A DNA stretch of 64,000 nt from an uncultured Ulvibacter sp. (GTDB lineage: Bacteria; Bacteroidota; Bacteroidia; Flavobacteriales; Flavobacteriaceae). Below, piece by piece: positions 34,962 to 44,706 of the stretch. The DNA lies in the NCBI GenBank assembly GCA_938041335.1, contig CALIAF010000007.1, positions 1 through 64,000 of the forward strand. The letters are read 5' to 3'. The notes under the pieces are model-generated. The model worked only from the letters and a program-made list of their open reading frames with translations, ran no database searches and had not been told where the DNA came from. Positions within the stretch are counted from its first letter, which is position 1; each line of letters opens with the position of its first letter. Position numbers and translations under genes: made by a program.

Positions 34962-36548
34962 TTAAAAGTCTAAATTAAATGAAGTTCCTTCTGCCCACCA
35001 AATCTTAACTCCAACTGAGGCCTTTTGAACCGCATCTGGGTTATTGTTATTGTTGATGTAATTAGATGGATATAACATAGAGTTAGTGAATGTTCCAGGG
35101 TCTGGTGCAATAGAGGGTGCCATATCTGAAGGAAAACTAGTTCTTCTAAAGTTATTGTACACTTCAATCCCGTTACCCCAAGCTGCCTTGTAATATTCAG
35201 AAATAATAACATCTAACTTACCACTAGTACTTGCAGCGTCATATGCTACACCTACACTAGTTATATATGCGGCGATGTCTGCTGCTGTTGGCTCGTTAGC
35301 TGCTCCACCTGCTCCACCTTGAAAGGTAGTTACTTTAGCCATTGATGCTGTTACACCTGCTATCAAAGCGTTTCTTGCTGCTCCAGCATTGTTGTTTAGC
35401 ATTAAATGAGCTTCTGCAATTAAAAATCTTGTAAAGGCGTGTGACATTATTGGAGATATACCTGCGCCTGCAGCTCCCATATTAGCATTTGTAGCACCTG
35501 TACTACCATCGTTATATTGACCGCCAGCTGGGTATAAACCTTGCACTGTGATATCTGGAAAATCTGATGCTACAGATGGACCTGCATCACCGTGATCTCT
35601 GCCTTCAAATCCATTACCCGCCGCTGGAGGATAGGCATATGGATCTGCTCCATCTTGCTGGTAGAAGTAGTAGTTAAACCTTGGGTCACCATCCATTCTT
35701 GATAACATGGCGTTAGATAAATAGGTTCCTGCACCACCTACGTAATTAGCTTGAAATGAAGGATGTCTGCTTTCTGGTTCTGCAGATGCAGACCAATTAA
35801 ATTCAAAATCACCAGAGTTGTCAGAAATAAAATTCCCTCCGTTGATTACAGCATTAGCTTCACTCGCCGCATTTGCATTGTTTAATCTAGAAGAAACCGC
35901 AAGTTTAAGTAACAAGGAGTTCGCCAAAGCGCTCCATTGATCCATATCTCCATCAAAGTATAAATCACTTGCTAATGGACGACTGTTAGGTGCATTAACT
36001 AGATTAGTAGCACTAAGTAATAATTCTCTAGCCGCAGCATAAACAGATTCTCCGCTATCTCTAGCTGGGTCAAAGTTATCACTACCTTGTAGTGCTTCAG
36101 AGTAAGGGATGTCACCAAAGGTGTCTACCAACGTTACTAATGTGTAAGCTTCTAATATTTGTGCTGCTGCAATATGATTTTTAGCATTTACATCTGGTGT
36201 CGCTAATTCATCTGCAATTTGCTTCAGTTGCTTCGTTTCATTTAATAGGTTAGCATATGCTCTTGTCCAAGTCGCGTCAAATGAACCGGCATCATATTGG
36301 CTGGCATAAAATGGTGAGTTACGCATTAATTCCATTCTAGAAACTGTTGCTTCAAGAGATTGTATGCCTTCAAAAAAACTTGCTAATGCAATCTGATTTG
36401 AATTAAAAAGGAATTCAAGATTCGCATCACTTGCAGTTAATTGATTCGGATCTTCTGTAAGATCTGTTTCTATTGTTTCACAAGAAACAACAGCGAAGAG
36501 TGTTGCTATAATAGCTACACTTTTCAATATGTTCATATATTTTGTCAT
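34962..36548 (-). CDS. SusD/RagB-family nutrient-binding lipoprotein (unit 1)
   Basis: The SusD partner of the SusC transporter at 36569-39706. The 528-residue protein has a lipobox (LFAVVSC, then ETIETDLTEDPNQLT) and TPR-like helical segments (HIAAAQILEAYTLVTLVDTF, GDIPYSEALQG, RFLIAEAHLMLNNNAGAARN), pointing to the SusD-like 2 subgroup. It forms the lid over the transporter and binds substrate at the surface. It lies 20 bases after susC. Substrate is not predictable; no glycoside hydrolase or peptidase gene is next to it. Confidence 0.93.
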   Translation of the reverse strand: MTKYMNILKSVAIIATLFAVVSCETIETDLTEDPNQLTASDANLEFLFNSNQIALASFFEGIQSLEATVSRMELMRNSPFYASQYDAGSFDATWTRAYANLLNETKQLKQIADELATPDVNAKNHIAAAQILEAYTLVTLVDTFGDIPYSEALQGSDNFDPARDSGESVYAAARELLLSATNLVNAPNSRPLASDLYFDGDMDQWSALANSLLLKLAVSSRLNNANAASEANAVINGGNFISDNSGDFEFNWSASAEPESRHPSFQANYVGGAGTYLSNAMLSRMDGDPRFNYYFYQQDGADPYAYPPAAGNGFEGRDHGDAGPSVASDFPDITVQGLYPAGGQYNDGSTGATNANMGAAGAGISPIMSHAFTRFLIAEAHLMLNNNAGAARNALIAGVTASMAKVTTFQGGAGGAANEPTAADIAAYITSVGVAYDAASTSGKLDVIISEYYKAAWGNGIEVYNNFRRTSFPSDMAPSIAPDPGTFTNSMLYPSNYINNNNNPDAVQKASVGVKIWWAEGTSFNLDF

Positions 36549-36568
36549 AATTCGATTATTTATTGTGA

Positions 36569-39500
36569 TTAAAATGATGCTTTTACATTAAATCCTATCC
36601 TTCTAGATGATGGACTTGTTCCACCTTCAATACCAGCACCGTTACTGTTAACACCTGTTCCAATTGAATTAGGGTCAAGATTTAAACCATCTGGAGTATT
36701 GATTGCATTGTAAAATAAGTTCTCACCTACTAGCGATAAAGACATTTTTCCAAATGGAGTTTTATCTAAAGCCTTGTCTGTAAAAGTATATGTTAACGCT
36801 AATTCCTGTAATCTAATAGTAGTACCATCGTAGATACCAATTTCATCTGCTCCATTGTTGTATTCATTAAAGAATGCATCTCCGGCAGATATAAGAACGT
36901 CGTTCTCTGTACCAGTAATCGTGTTAAAACCAGGTAATACATATCCAACATTTTGCAGGTTATCTGTATCTGTAGTTAATCCTCTTCCTAGCAGGCTACG
37001 AGCCGTAGAAGAATAGATGATACCTCCTTGACGATACTGCAAGTTTCCAGTTAAAGATAAAGTCTTATACTGTATTGCTGTAAAGAAAGAACCCACCCAG
37101 TCTGGATTAGGATCACCTAAAATTTCTGCGTCAGTTGCGATTTCATATTGCCTTCCGTTGGTCAATAACTGACCTGCGTCATTTCTTGCCACTACAGAAC
37201 CCAAAATGATTCCTACTGGTTGCCCTTCAATTAAGTAATTACCTAAGTCACCTCCTGCATTCGTATATCTAAACGAATCAACATCTAAATCTGTAACTTC
37301 AGAGTCTGTCTTCGTCCAGTTACCACCTATGTCCCAAGAAAAATTATTTGTTTCGATGGCAGTGATATTCATCTCTAGTTCAATACCGTTTGATTCAAAC
37401 TCATTAACATTTTGAGGACTATTTGTATAACCAGTAGATGGATCTAACAATCTGTCAAAAATTAAATCTGTAGTTTTCTTCGTGTAGTAACTAGCATCAA
37501 AACTCACTCTGTTTCTAAATAATTTAGCTTCAATACCAAATTCTATTTCATTAACTAATGCTGGTCCTAATGCTGCATTCGCTAAATTATTACTCACAGA
37601 ATCTGTATTTATAACATCACCATTTCCAGTGACAAAGGCATTTGATGTAGAATTTAGTAATTGTGTGTTAGGGTATCTACTACCGCCTGGGATATCAAAA
37701 ATAGCAGAACTACCATAACCAGCCCTAAGTTTTAGGTATGATAATGCGTCACTCTTTAATCCTTCAAAGGCACTAGTTGGAATAAAAGATAAACCAAGTC
37801 CTGGATAAAATTGTGAGTTGTCTGTATAATTAGAAGTCCAGTCGTTTCTAGCTGAAGCAGTTAAATAAAGAAATCTATCTACGTCAAACGTAAGTTGAGA
37901 AAAGACTCCTGGTCTGTTAATAGCATACTCATTTGAGCCTGCTACTGTCGCAGCAAAAAATCCGTGTTGATCGCGGCCAAATACGGTTTGTTCTGTACTA
38001 GAAGCAAATTCTAACGTTTCTTCATTTCTAAAAACATCGGCTCCACCATTTATTCCAAATCCAAAGTAGTCATCACTAAAGCGTGTTTCATAGTTTAAAA
38101 TAAGTGTATGGTTGGTAAAAACTTGTCTTCTTGTAGAAGTGGTTAAACCACCAGTTATATTATTTGCATCTGTACTACCTCTATTGATAAAAGTTCTTCT
38201 TTGCTCAATACTTGTATCTAAACCGTATCTGTATGTAGCAGAAAAATTATCGCTTATTGCATAAGTAGCAGAAATCTGTCCATATGTTCGGTCTACCTCT
38301 TCATCAATACTAGAGTTATTTACATACCAGTATGGATTTGAAGCTCCCACGCCGTTTTGAAAGTTGATCTCTCTACCATCAATAGGGTGTTGTGAAGGAA
38401 AACCTGCAAGGTCAATACTTCTAGGTGTATTCAATAAGCCAGTAAAAATGGCTCCTGTAAAAGGAGAGGTAAAGTCTGTGTTAGAATAATTTAAGGTTGT
38501 TGAAACAGAAAGTTTATTCGATAGATTGGCATTTCCACCTAAAGATATCGAGTTTCTGCTAAGGTTGTTTCCTGGTAAAAATCCTTCGTCATCAAGATTA
38601 CCATAAGAGACGTTGTAACCTACATTTTCAGACCCTCCATTAACAGCTACGTTAATGTTTTTTACGATTCCAGTTTTGAAGAAATTTTCTTGTGATTTGT
38701 AATTCTTATAGTCCACTCTTGAATCTGCCTGATCAGGAAAACCATCAACAAAAACAGGGCTATTAAGTGCATAAGGATGACTCGTTTGTCCTGCAGAATC
38801 AATGTTTCCGCTATCAGTTCTACCAAAAGTAGCTCCCCAGTTTCCGAAAAAGTTATAATAGGCATCATAATACCCTTGTCCTCTTTGGTTCGTGAAGTCT
38901 GGAAGTGATGCGATTTCATTTACAAATGTGGAAGCGGTTACCGTTACTTCCGTTTTTTTGTTTCTATTACCACCTTGCTTTCCGGCTTTTGTTGTAATAA
39001 CAATCACACCATTTCGTCCGTCAGAACCATAAAGTGTTGCTGCATTTAAACCTCTAAGTACATTTACACTTTCTATATTATTAGGGTCTATATCTAGAGA
39101 TCTACTAGTACCAGAGAAACCAGTACCATTAGTTTGAGAGTTAAAACGAACTCCATCTACAATATATAGCGGTTGGTTATCTCCTGTTGTAGATATACCT
39201 CTAATATTAATACTAGATCCGGCTCCAGAAAGACCACTTGCGTTAATTACATTAACCCCAGCAGCTTTACCACGTAAGATTTTAGTGATATCACCTGTAG
39301 CTCTATTTTCTAAATCATCTGAACTTAGCGCCGTTACAGCGTATCCAAGTGCTTTTTTCTCTTTTTTAATACCTAAGGCTGTAACAATAACCTCGTCAAG
39401 TACAGCTGCATCTTCAGCAAGTACAATAGTCATAGTGTTTGTCGCAGCAGTGACCTGTTTTTCTTGTGGAACAAATCCAACATAGCTAAATATTATAGTT

Positions 39501-39706
39501 TGACCTACGGAAGTTTTAACGGAATAGTTTCCGTCAAAGTCAGATTGCGTACCTGTAGATGTGCCTTTTACTAGGATGTTAACACCTGGCAATGGAAGTC
39601 CACCGTTATCTTGTACATTACCTGTTATTGTTTTTTCTTGAGCTAATCCTACTGAAGCAGATAGCATAAAGAATATTCCAATAACATAAAAGAAAATTGT
39701 TTTCAT
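36569..39706 (-). CDS. SusC/RagA-family TonB-linked outer membrane transporter (unit 1)
   Basis: The 1045-residue protein has a signal peptide (FMLSASVGLAQ), a carboxypeptidase-regulatory-like domain (KTITGNVQDNGGLPLPGVNI to about residue 105), the LDEVIVTALGI TonB-box region, a plug domain with INIRGISTTGDNQPLYIVDG, and a β-barrel ending GFNVKASF with terminal Phe. It imports oligomers across the outer membrane using TonB energy. The likely promoter is just upstream (39733-39763); a terminator separates it from unit 2. Confidence 0.95.
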   Translation of the reverse strand: MKTIFFYVIGIFFMLSASVGLAQEKTITGNVQDNGGLPLPGVNILVKGTSTGTQSDFDGNYSVKTSVGQTIIFSYVGFVPQEKQVTAATNTMTIVLAEDAAVLDEVIVTALGIKKEKKALGYAVTALSSDDLENRATGDITKILRGKAAGVNVINASGLSGAGSSINIRGISTTGDNQPLYIVDGVRFNSQTNGTGFSGTSRSLDIDPNNIESVNVLRGLNAATLYGSDGRNGVIVITTKAGKQGGNRNKKTEVTVTASTFVNEIASLPDFTNQRGQGYYDAYYNFFGNWGATFGRTDSGNIDSAGQTSHPYALNSPVFVDGFPDQADSRVDYKNYKSQENFFKTGIVKNINVAVNGGSENVGYNVSYGNLDDEGFLPGNNLSRNSISLGGNANLSNKLSVSTTLNYSNTDFTSPFTGAIFTGLLNTPRSIDLAGFPSQHPIDGREINFQNGVGASNPYWYVNNSSIDEEVDRTYGQISATYAISDNFSATYRYGLDTSIEQRRTFINRGSTDANNITGGLTTSTRRQVFTNHTLILNYETRFSDDYFGFGINGGADVFRNEETLEFASSTEQTVFGRDQHGFFAATVAGSNEYAINRPGVFSQLTFDVDRFLYLTASARNDWTSNYTDNSQFYPGLGLSFIPTSAFEGLKSDALSYLKLRAGYGSSAIFDIPGGSRYPNTQLLNSTSNAFVTGNGDVINTDSVSNNLANAALGPALVNEIEFGIEAKLFRNRVSFDASYYTKKTTDLIFDRLLDPSTGYTNSPQNVNEFESNGIELEMNITAIETNNFSWDIGGNWTKTDSEVTDLDVDSFRYTNAGGDLGNYLIEGQPVGIILGSVVARNDAGQLLTNGRQYEIATDAEILGDPNPDWVGSFFTAIQYKTLSLTGNLQYRQGGIIYSSTARSLLGRGLTTDTDNLQNVGYVLPGFNTITGTENDVLISAGDAFFNEYNNGADEIGIYDGTTIRLQELALTYTFTDKALDKTPFGKMSLSLVGENLFYNAINTPDGLNLDPNSIGTGVNSNGAGIEGGTSPSSRRIGFNVKASF

Positions 39707-39732
39707 ATTATTTTTTGATTATTAATTTCACA

Positions 39733-39763
39733 CAAAAATGCTAATAAATTGTTAAAGAAACAA
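39733..39763 (-). promoter_or_regulatory. Probable promoter of SusC unit 1: TTG - 20 - CATTTTTG
   Basis: On the minus strand TTG (39763-39761) is 20 bases before CATTTTTG (39740-39733), one mismatch from TAnnTTTG. The sequence before the box, TTTATTAG, is shared with unit 3. Confidence 0.4.
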
Positions 39764-39814
39764 TTTTGAAATCATAAATTATCTATTCTACCATACTAGG
39801 TTATTTCAGAAACG

Positions 39815-39846
39815 AAAAAAAGACCATCCGAAGACAGTCTTTTTTT
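39815..39846 (-). terminator. Terminator of SusCD unit 2
   Basis: The stem AAAAAAAGAC/GTCTTTTTTT with a 12-base loop lies 20 bases past the SusD stop. Confidence 0.8.
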
Positions 39847-39866
39847 TAAAAATTTAAATGTTACTC

Positions 39867-41186
39867 TTATTGGTTAATAGGAGTAGGCGTAAATAAACCA
39901 GGGAAACTTGCTGGTGCATTTGGATTTGTATCAGATTCTATTTGAGGATATAAGAAACGTTGTGGTAATTGATTACCCGTTTTCACTCTAACACCTAAAG
40001 CATTCCCCGTTCTTGATAAATCATGGAACGTTGATGGTGAAGGATAAATAGTAATATATTTCTCTTCTAGAATATGCATTAAAAGTTGGTTGCCTGCAGC
40101 AGCAGATGCTGGAAAACTTCCACCATATTCTGTAGCTAGTTGCGCACGAACCGCATTTAAAGCATTTCTAGCAGGACCATCTCCTGTAGTTCTAAATGCA
40201 GCTTCTGCAGCGATTAATCTAGTTTCATGCCAAGAAATGATTGGTAAAGACGCGTCAACTGCGAATATTCCTCCTTCAGCTAGATTGTAATCACCAGCCG
40301 TGTCGTAATAGAATGCATAACGCTCCGCTTCTCCTGGTGTCGCTAATTGCCTAGATACTGGACCACTAGGGTCAACAAGATCCTCTAGATATGAATCTAA
40401 AGGAGTTGTATTCTCAGGACGTGCTAATACGGCGAAATTCCAAAATAAATTTTGAGCTCCATTTGCATCTGCATGAACCGTGTTCCATCCGCCATTTGGA
40501 GATGAAATCCCAGCATTTGCCGCTGACAAAGCCATTGGGTAATTTTTGGTATTTAAATAGTACCTCGCTTTTAAAGAATTAGCAACTTGTCCAAGACTTG
40601 AAGTACTAATAGTACCACCGCTTGAATCTGAAATGTATTGGTTTGCACTTGCAGCATTTGCAATCACTTCCGATAACAATTCTTGTACGTGGGTAAAAAC
40701 CATTGCTTGGCTATCATAGGTTGGTGCGTCAGAAGCTCCTGCAGCTTCTGAATCTGGCACATCACCAAATGAAGTAGCTAGTTCTCCTAGTTGAAATGCC
40801 TCTAATAGCGTAGCATAACCTAGACCATCAACATCTCCTTCAACCGTCGCTTGTTCTTTTGCTAAACGCGCTTGTGTGATACCTTCTACGTATAAATTAC
40901 TCCATAGTTGATCAAAATCGTCAGGAGCATAGGTATACTGTTCGTATCCTATCCATTGTGCATCAATTCCAGTAATATAATTTGCATTAATACCACCATA
41001 TCTTGCCGCGTCGCTTTCTGCTAAATAAGCAGAAACAATTTCAGCTTGATTAATTAAATCTAAAGTGGATGCTGTACCCACCGTATTTGGATTGTCCTCT
41101 AAATTAGGACCACTTAGTATTTGCGTACACGAGGTTGCTAGTAACCCAGCCGCAAAAACCATCATTATATTTTTAAATGTTTTCAT
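39867..41186 (-). CDS. SusD/RagB-family nutrient-binding lipoprotein (unit 2)
   Basis: The 439-residue lipoprotein has a signal FAAGLLATSC (then TQILSGPNLEDNPN), a TPR-like core (LEAFQLGELATSFGDVPDSE, SLKARYYLNTKNYPMALSAA, ETRLIAAEAAFRTTGDGPAR) and the C-terminal ILEEKYITIYPSPSTFHDLSR segment. It is shorter than classical SusD (~500-550), as in the SusD-like 2 subgroup. It lies 22 bases after susC unit 2 and is followed by a terminator. Confidence 0.92.
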   Translation of the reverse strand: MKTFKNIMMVFAAGLLATSCTQILSGPNLEDNPNTVGTASTLDLINQAEIVSAYLAESDAARYGGINANYITGIDAQWIGYEQYTYAPDDFDQLWSNLYVEGITQARLAKEQATVEGDVDGLGYATLLEAFQLGELATSFGDVPDSEAAGASDAPTYDSQAMVFTHVQELLSEVIANAASANQYISDSSGGTISTSSLGQVANSLKARYYLNTKNYPMALSAANAGISSPNGGWNTVHADANGAQNLFWNFAVLARPENTTPLDSYLEDLVDPSGPVSRQLATPGEAERYAFYYDTAGDYNLAEGGIFAVDASLPIISWHETRLIAAEAAFRTTGDGPARNALNAVRAQLATEYGGSFPASAAAGNQLLMHILEEKYITIYPSPSTFHDLSRTGNALGVRVKTGNQLPQRFLYPQIESDTNPNAPASFPGLFTPTPINQ

Positions 41187-41208
41187 ATATATTGATTTTG
41201 TTTATGAA

Positions 41209-44200
41209 TTATAGTCCGATACGAACAATAAATGAATACGAACTAGTTGATGGATTTGTAAAATATTCTAATCCACGACCTTTTGATGCACCAGTTAAGT
41301 TGTTATCTGGATCAAATCCTTCAATGTCAGTCCAAGTGATTAAGTTACGTCCAGAGACACTTACATCTAAAGAGCGCATTCCAATGCTTTTTGCAACTTG
41401 TTTAGAAAATGAATACCCTAGAGTTAATTCTCTTAGTTTAATATAAGAAGCATCTTCAATGTAAGGCTCAGTAGCTCCGTTAAAACCAGAAGCTGTTCCT
41501 CCGTTGTAATAGGCTTGATCAAGAAGCACTGTACCGGCTCCAAAATCTTCAAGATTACCACGAACTGTATAAGATCCATCGGCATTTTGCTGTGCGTTAG
41601 GTAAATCTGCAATAGTAGTTCCTTGGTAATTTACAATAGTACTTGCTTCTGCTGCAGAAACTGTAACTTCATTTGCTGTTTCTTGAGAAACTCCAAAGTG
41701 ATTTAATACTCCACGAGTTCCATTCCAAACATCATTACCCTGCACGGCATCAAATTGTGCAGATAATCTGAAGTTTTTGTATTCAAGCGCTGTTCCAAGT
41801 CCCGCTCTCCAATCTGGATTAGGGTCTCCTAATACTCGATCTGGAGTAGCACCTGTAGGGTCTAATTGTGGAAAACCAAAGTCATTCAAAATTAACTCGC
41901 CAGAGTCTAAATCTCTGTATAATGGACTACCGTAAATTACAGAGAAAGGTGAACCGTCTACAACACTCGCAGCAGATCCAGTAAATCCGTTTAGAGTATC
42001 AATTACATCGCCTTCTTCTGTATCTGGACCCGTTACTAAATTTTGATTCATACTATAGTTGGCATTTAATGTCCATCTAAAGTCGTCGCTATTTACAATC
42101 GTAGCAGCAAAATCAACTTCAAGACCTTTGTTGGTAATGTTGGCTGCATTAGATAAAAGACTTGTAAAACCTGTTGCAGGTGATACGAGTCTTCCAATAA
42201 TAACATCTTCTGTTTCTCTATCGTAATAGGTGAAGCCTGTGCTTATTCTATTATTGAAGAATTTAAAATCTCCTCCCAGTTCAACTTCTTTTACACGTTC
42301 AACTAATAAGTTAGGATTACCTTGTTGGTTAGCTCTTGAGCTAGCACCACCAAGCGCTGCCCCATCTAAAGAATCACCCCAAGATGAACCAACTCCACCA
42401 CCAATATTAAAATCGGTAGAAAGAGAATAATTACCTGGCGCAACAGCTACTTCACCATAAGAAGCTCTTAGTTTACCAAAACTTAAGAAATTGCTCTCTC
42501 CAATAGCTTCTGTAAACTTCCAACCTACTGCAAGTCCAGGATAGTAGAAATTCTGACCTGGTAGGGTAGAAGATTGATCGACACGACCTGAAGCCTGTAT
42601 TAAAATTTGATCGAATATTGAGAAATCAAGTACTGCATACGAACCTACTTGCTTTGAATAAGAGTAGTTGTCTGCAATTGTAATATCTTCTGGTAAACCA
42701 TTAGATAAGTCTATTAGATCATTTAAATCAATGTCAGTTACCTGAAAACGCGATAGCGTTCCACCTATTTGCTCTAAAGCTCTTTCTTCATATGTAGCTC
42801 CTAAGGTCCAGTTAAATTTAAAATCTTCAGATATGTCGTGATTTGAATTAATGAAACCAGTAAAATACTGAGAGTTAGAAAAGATATGGTTTGAACTAAA
42901 CACACCTTCTCCAGATCCTTCGTTCGTTGCAGAATTTACAGGAAAAAATTGCTCTCTTTTATCTCTGTACGTATCGATGTTGTAACGAGCTGTAACAGAC
43001 AAGTTATCCGTAAATTTGTACGTTAACTCTGGTGTTATTAAGAAACGGTCTACAGAAGTTGTGTTAGACTGTTCGTTAGCGGTCCAAAGTGGGTTGTTAT
43101 AAGTTGGGATAGGTCCTAGAAAGTTTCTGTAACCACGCTGTGCATTTAGCGTTGGTACGCCCGCTCCGTTGTAGGCAGTTCCAATATAATCACGGTTATC
43201 AAAATCTGCAGGTGTACGAAGGTATCCTAAATAAAGTCCATTTAGGTTAGAACCAAACTGTACTTGGTCTGCTGTTGTCTTCGTGTAGTTGGCAGAAATT
43301 CTACCAGATAACTTTTCGCTATACTTAGTAGTGTTGTTAAAACGAAAAGAACGTCTGTAATAGTCCGAACTCCCTTTAATAACTCCATTTTGTTTCCAAG
43401 AATTTGCGCTAATATAAGTGCTTCCATTCTCACTTGATTTTTGAAGGCTTACACCGTTTTCAAAAGAATATCCAGTGCCTAAGATTGCATTTCGGTTAGA
43501 ATCAACATAGGTAGCCTGAGAATTTTTATCTACAGAACCATCATCTCTTGTTGCATAAGGATAGTAAATGGTCCCATCTCTAGCAACATAACGTTGGTCT
43601 CCAACTACGACACCATCTGCCGCGCCAGAACGACTTGAAATTAAGTCACCATAAGAAGTAGAAGCTGTAGGGTTATAAGCCCCATTGTTACCTTGACCAA
43701 ATTTATTTTGTAGGTCCCACTCTTCGTTTACAGTGTCGACATAAACACCTGTTTTGTAATCTAAAGACCAAGAACCACCAGAAGATTTACCAGTCTTAGT
43801 TTCTATTACAATCACACCATTTGCAGCACCTGTACCATATATCGCAACAGCTTGTGCTCCTTTATATATTTGTATGCTCGCTATATCTTCAGATGCGATG
43901 TCATTTAATCTTGATTGTTCAGTAACACCATCTACTCCCGACTCGAAGTTGCTGTTGTCGATTAATACACCATCGAGAACTACTAATGGCTCATCAGAAC
44001 CACTAATACTATTTGCTCCACGTATTTGTATAAATGCACCGGCTCCTGGGTCACCAGAACTCCTTGTAATGTTTACACCAGATGTTTTACCGGCAAGTCC
44101 TTGCAGTACTCCAGATTCACCAGAACGTGTTACTGCTTCAATTGGTACTAAAGTTGCCGAAGAAAGATCATCTTCTTTCTTACGTTTTAGTCCGATTGCA

Positions 44201-44526
44201 TTTACAATTACTTCGCCTAATGCTTCAGCATCTGGTTCCATTGCAATACTTATTGTGTTGGATCCTGCAGTTACAGGCATTGTAGAAGTTGTGTAGCTTA
44301 AATAGCTAAAGACAAGAGTCTGTCCTACATTGGCTGAAATGGAGTAATTTCCATCAAAATCAGATTGTGTACCGTTAGAGGTTCCCTCAACGATTACATT
44401 CACCCCAGGTAGGGGCAGGCCATTTTCATCGGAGACCGAACCGGTTACTGTTTTTTGTTGTGCCATCACGAACTGCGATGAGATCAACAAAAACATACTA
44501 AAAATTCTAAGTAGTGTTGTTTTCAT
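41209..44526 (-). CDS. SusC/RagA-family TonB-linked outer membrane transporter (unit 2)
   Basis: At 1105 residues it is the longest of the three. Signal peptide FLLISSQFVMAQ; regulatory-like domain QKTVTGSVSDENGLPLPGVN; LGEVIVNAIGLKRKKEDD as the TonB-box region; plug with FIQIRGANSISGSDEPLVVL and AVAIYGTGAANGVIVIETKT; barrel ending SFIVRIGL. The N-terminal domain is strongly alike between the three SusC proteins while the barrels differ, which suggests different substrates. Confidence 0.95.
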   Translation of the reverse strand: MKTTLLRIFSMFLLISSQFVMAQQKTVTGSVSDENGLPLPGVNVIVEGTSNGTQSDFDGNYSISANVGQTLVFSYLSYTTSTMPVTAGSNTISIAMEPDAEALGEVIVNAIGLKRKKEDDLSSATLVPIEAVTRSGESGVLQGLAGKTSGVNITRSSGDPGAGAFIQIRGANSISGSDEPLVVLDGVLIDNSNFESGVDGVTEQSRLNDIASEDIASIQIYKGAQAVAIYGTGAANGVIVIETKTGKSSGGSWSLDYKTGVYVDTVNEEWDLQNKFGQGNNGAYNPTASTSYGDLISSRSGAADGVVVGDQRYVARDGTIYYPYATRDDGSVDKNSQATYVDSNRNAILGTGYSFENGVSLQKSSENGSTYISANSWKQNGVIKGSSDYYRRSFRFNNTTKYSEKLSGRISANYTKTTADQVQFGSNLNGLYLGYLRTPADFDNRDYIGTAYNGAGVPTLNAQRGYRNFLGPIPTYNNPLWTANEQSNTTSVDRFLITPELTYKFTDNLSVTARYNIDTYRDKREQFFPVNSATNEGSGEGVFSSNHIFSNSQYFTGFINSNHDISEDFKFNWTLGATYEERALEQIGGTLSRFQVTDIDLNDLIDLSNGLPEDITIADNYSYSKQVGSYAVLDFSIFDQILIQASGRVDQSSTLPGQNFYYPGLAVGWKFTEAIGESNFLSFGKLRASYGEVAVAPGNYSLSTDFNIGGGVGSSWGDSLDGAALGGASSRANQQGNPNLLVERVKEVELGGDFKFFNNRISTGFTYYDRETEDVIIGRLVSPATGFTSLLSNAANITNKGLEVDFAATIVNSDDFRWTLNANYSMNQNLVTGPDTEEGDVIDTLNGFTGSAASVVDGSPFSVIYGSPLYRDLDSGELILNDFGFPQLDPTGATPDRVLGDPNPDWRAGLGTALEYKNFRLSAQFDAVQGNDVWNGTRGVLNHFGVSQETANEVTVSAAEASTIVNYQGTTIADLPNAQQNADGSYTVRGNLEDFGAGTVLLDQAYYNGGTASGFNGATEPYIEDASYIKLRELTLGYSFSKQVAKSIGMRSLDVSVSGRNLITWTDIEGFDPDNNLTGASKGRGLEYFTNPSTSSYSFIVRIGL

Positions 44527-44581
44527 AGATTGTTGATTTACTTGTTAACAAATACAAAAATGGTGAATTAAAATGTAAATT

Positions 44582-44589
44582 CAAATGTA
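44582..44589 (-). promoter_or_regulatory. -7 box TACATTTG for SusC unit 2
   Basis: TACATTTG on the minus strand is a full TAnnTTTG match 55 bases before the susC start. A TTG occurs 15 bases upstream of it, shorter than usual. Confidence 0.45.
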
Positions 44590-44651
44590 TAAGCAGTTTT
44601 ATATCAATTATTGTTCAATTAATAACGTTTCTAGATATAAGAGTAGGGCAA

Positions 44652-44685
44652 AAAAAAATGATTCCTTAAAAAGGAATCATTTTTT
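44652..44685 (-). terminator. Terminator of SusCD unit 3
   Basis: A perfect stem AATGATTCCTT/AAGGAATCATT with a triple-A loop, flanked by A and T runs, 21 bases past the SusD stop. Confidence 0.88.
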
Positions 44686-44706
44686 ATATATAAAATTATG
44701 TAAAGA

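Noticed and set aside
43874-44296. 140-codon ORF opposite SusC unit 2
   Set aside because: Antisense shadow of the conserved plug domain; no start signals or recognisable domain.
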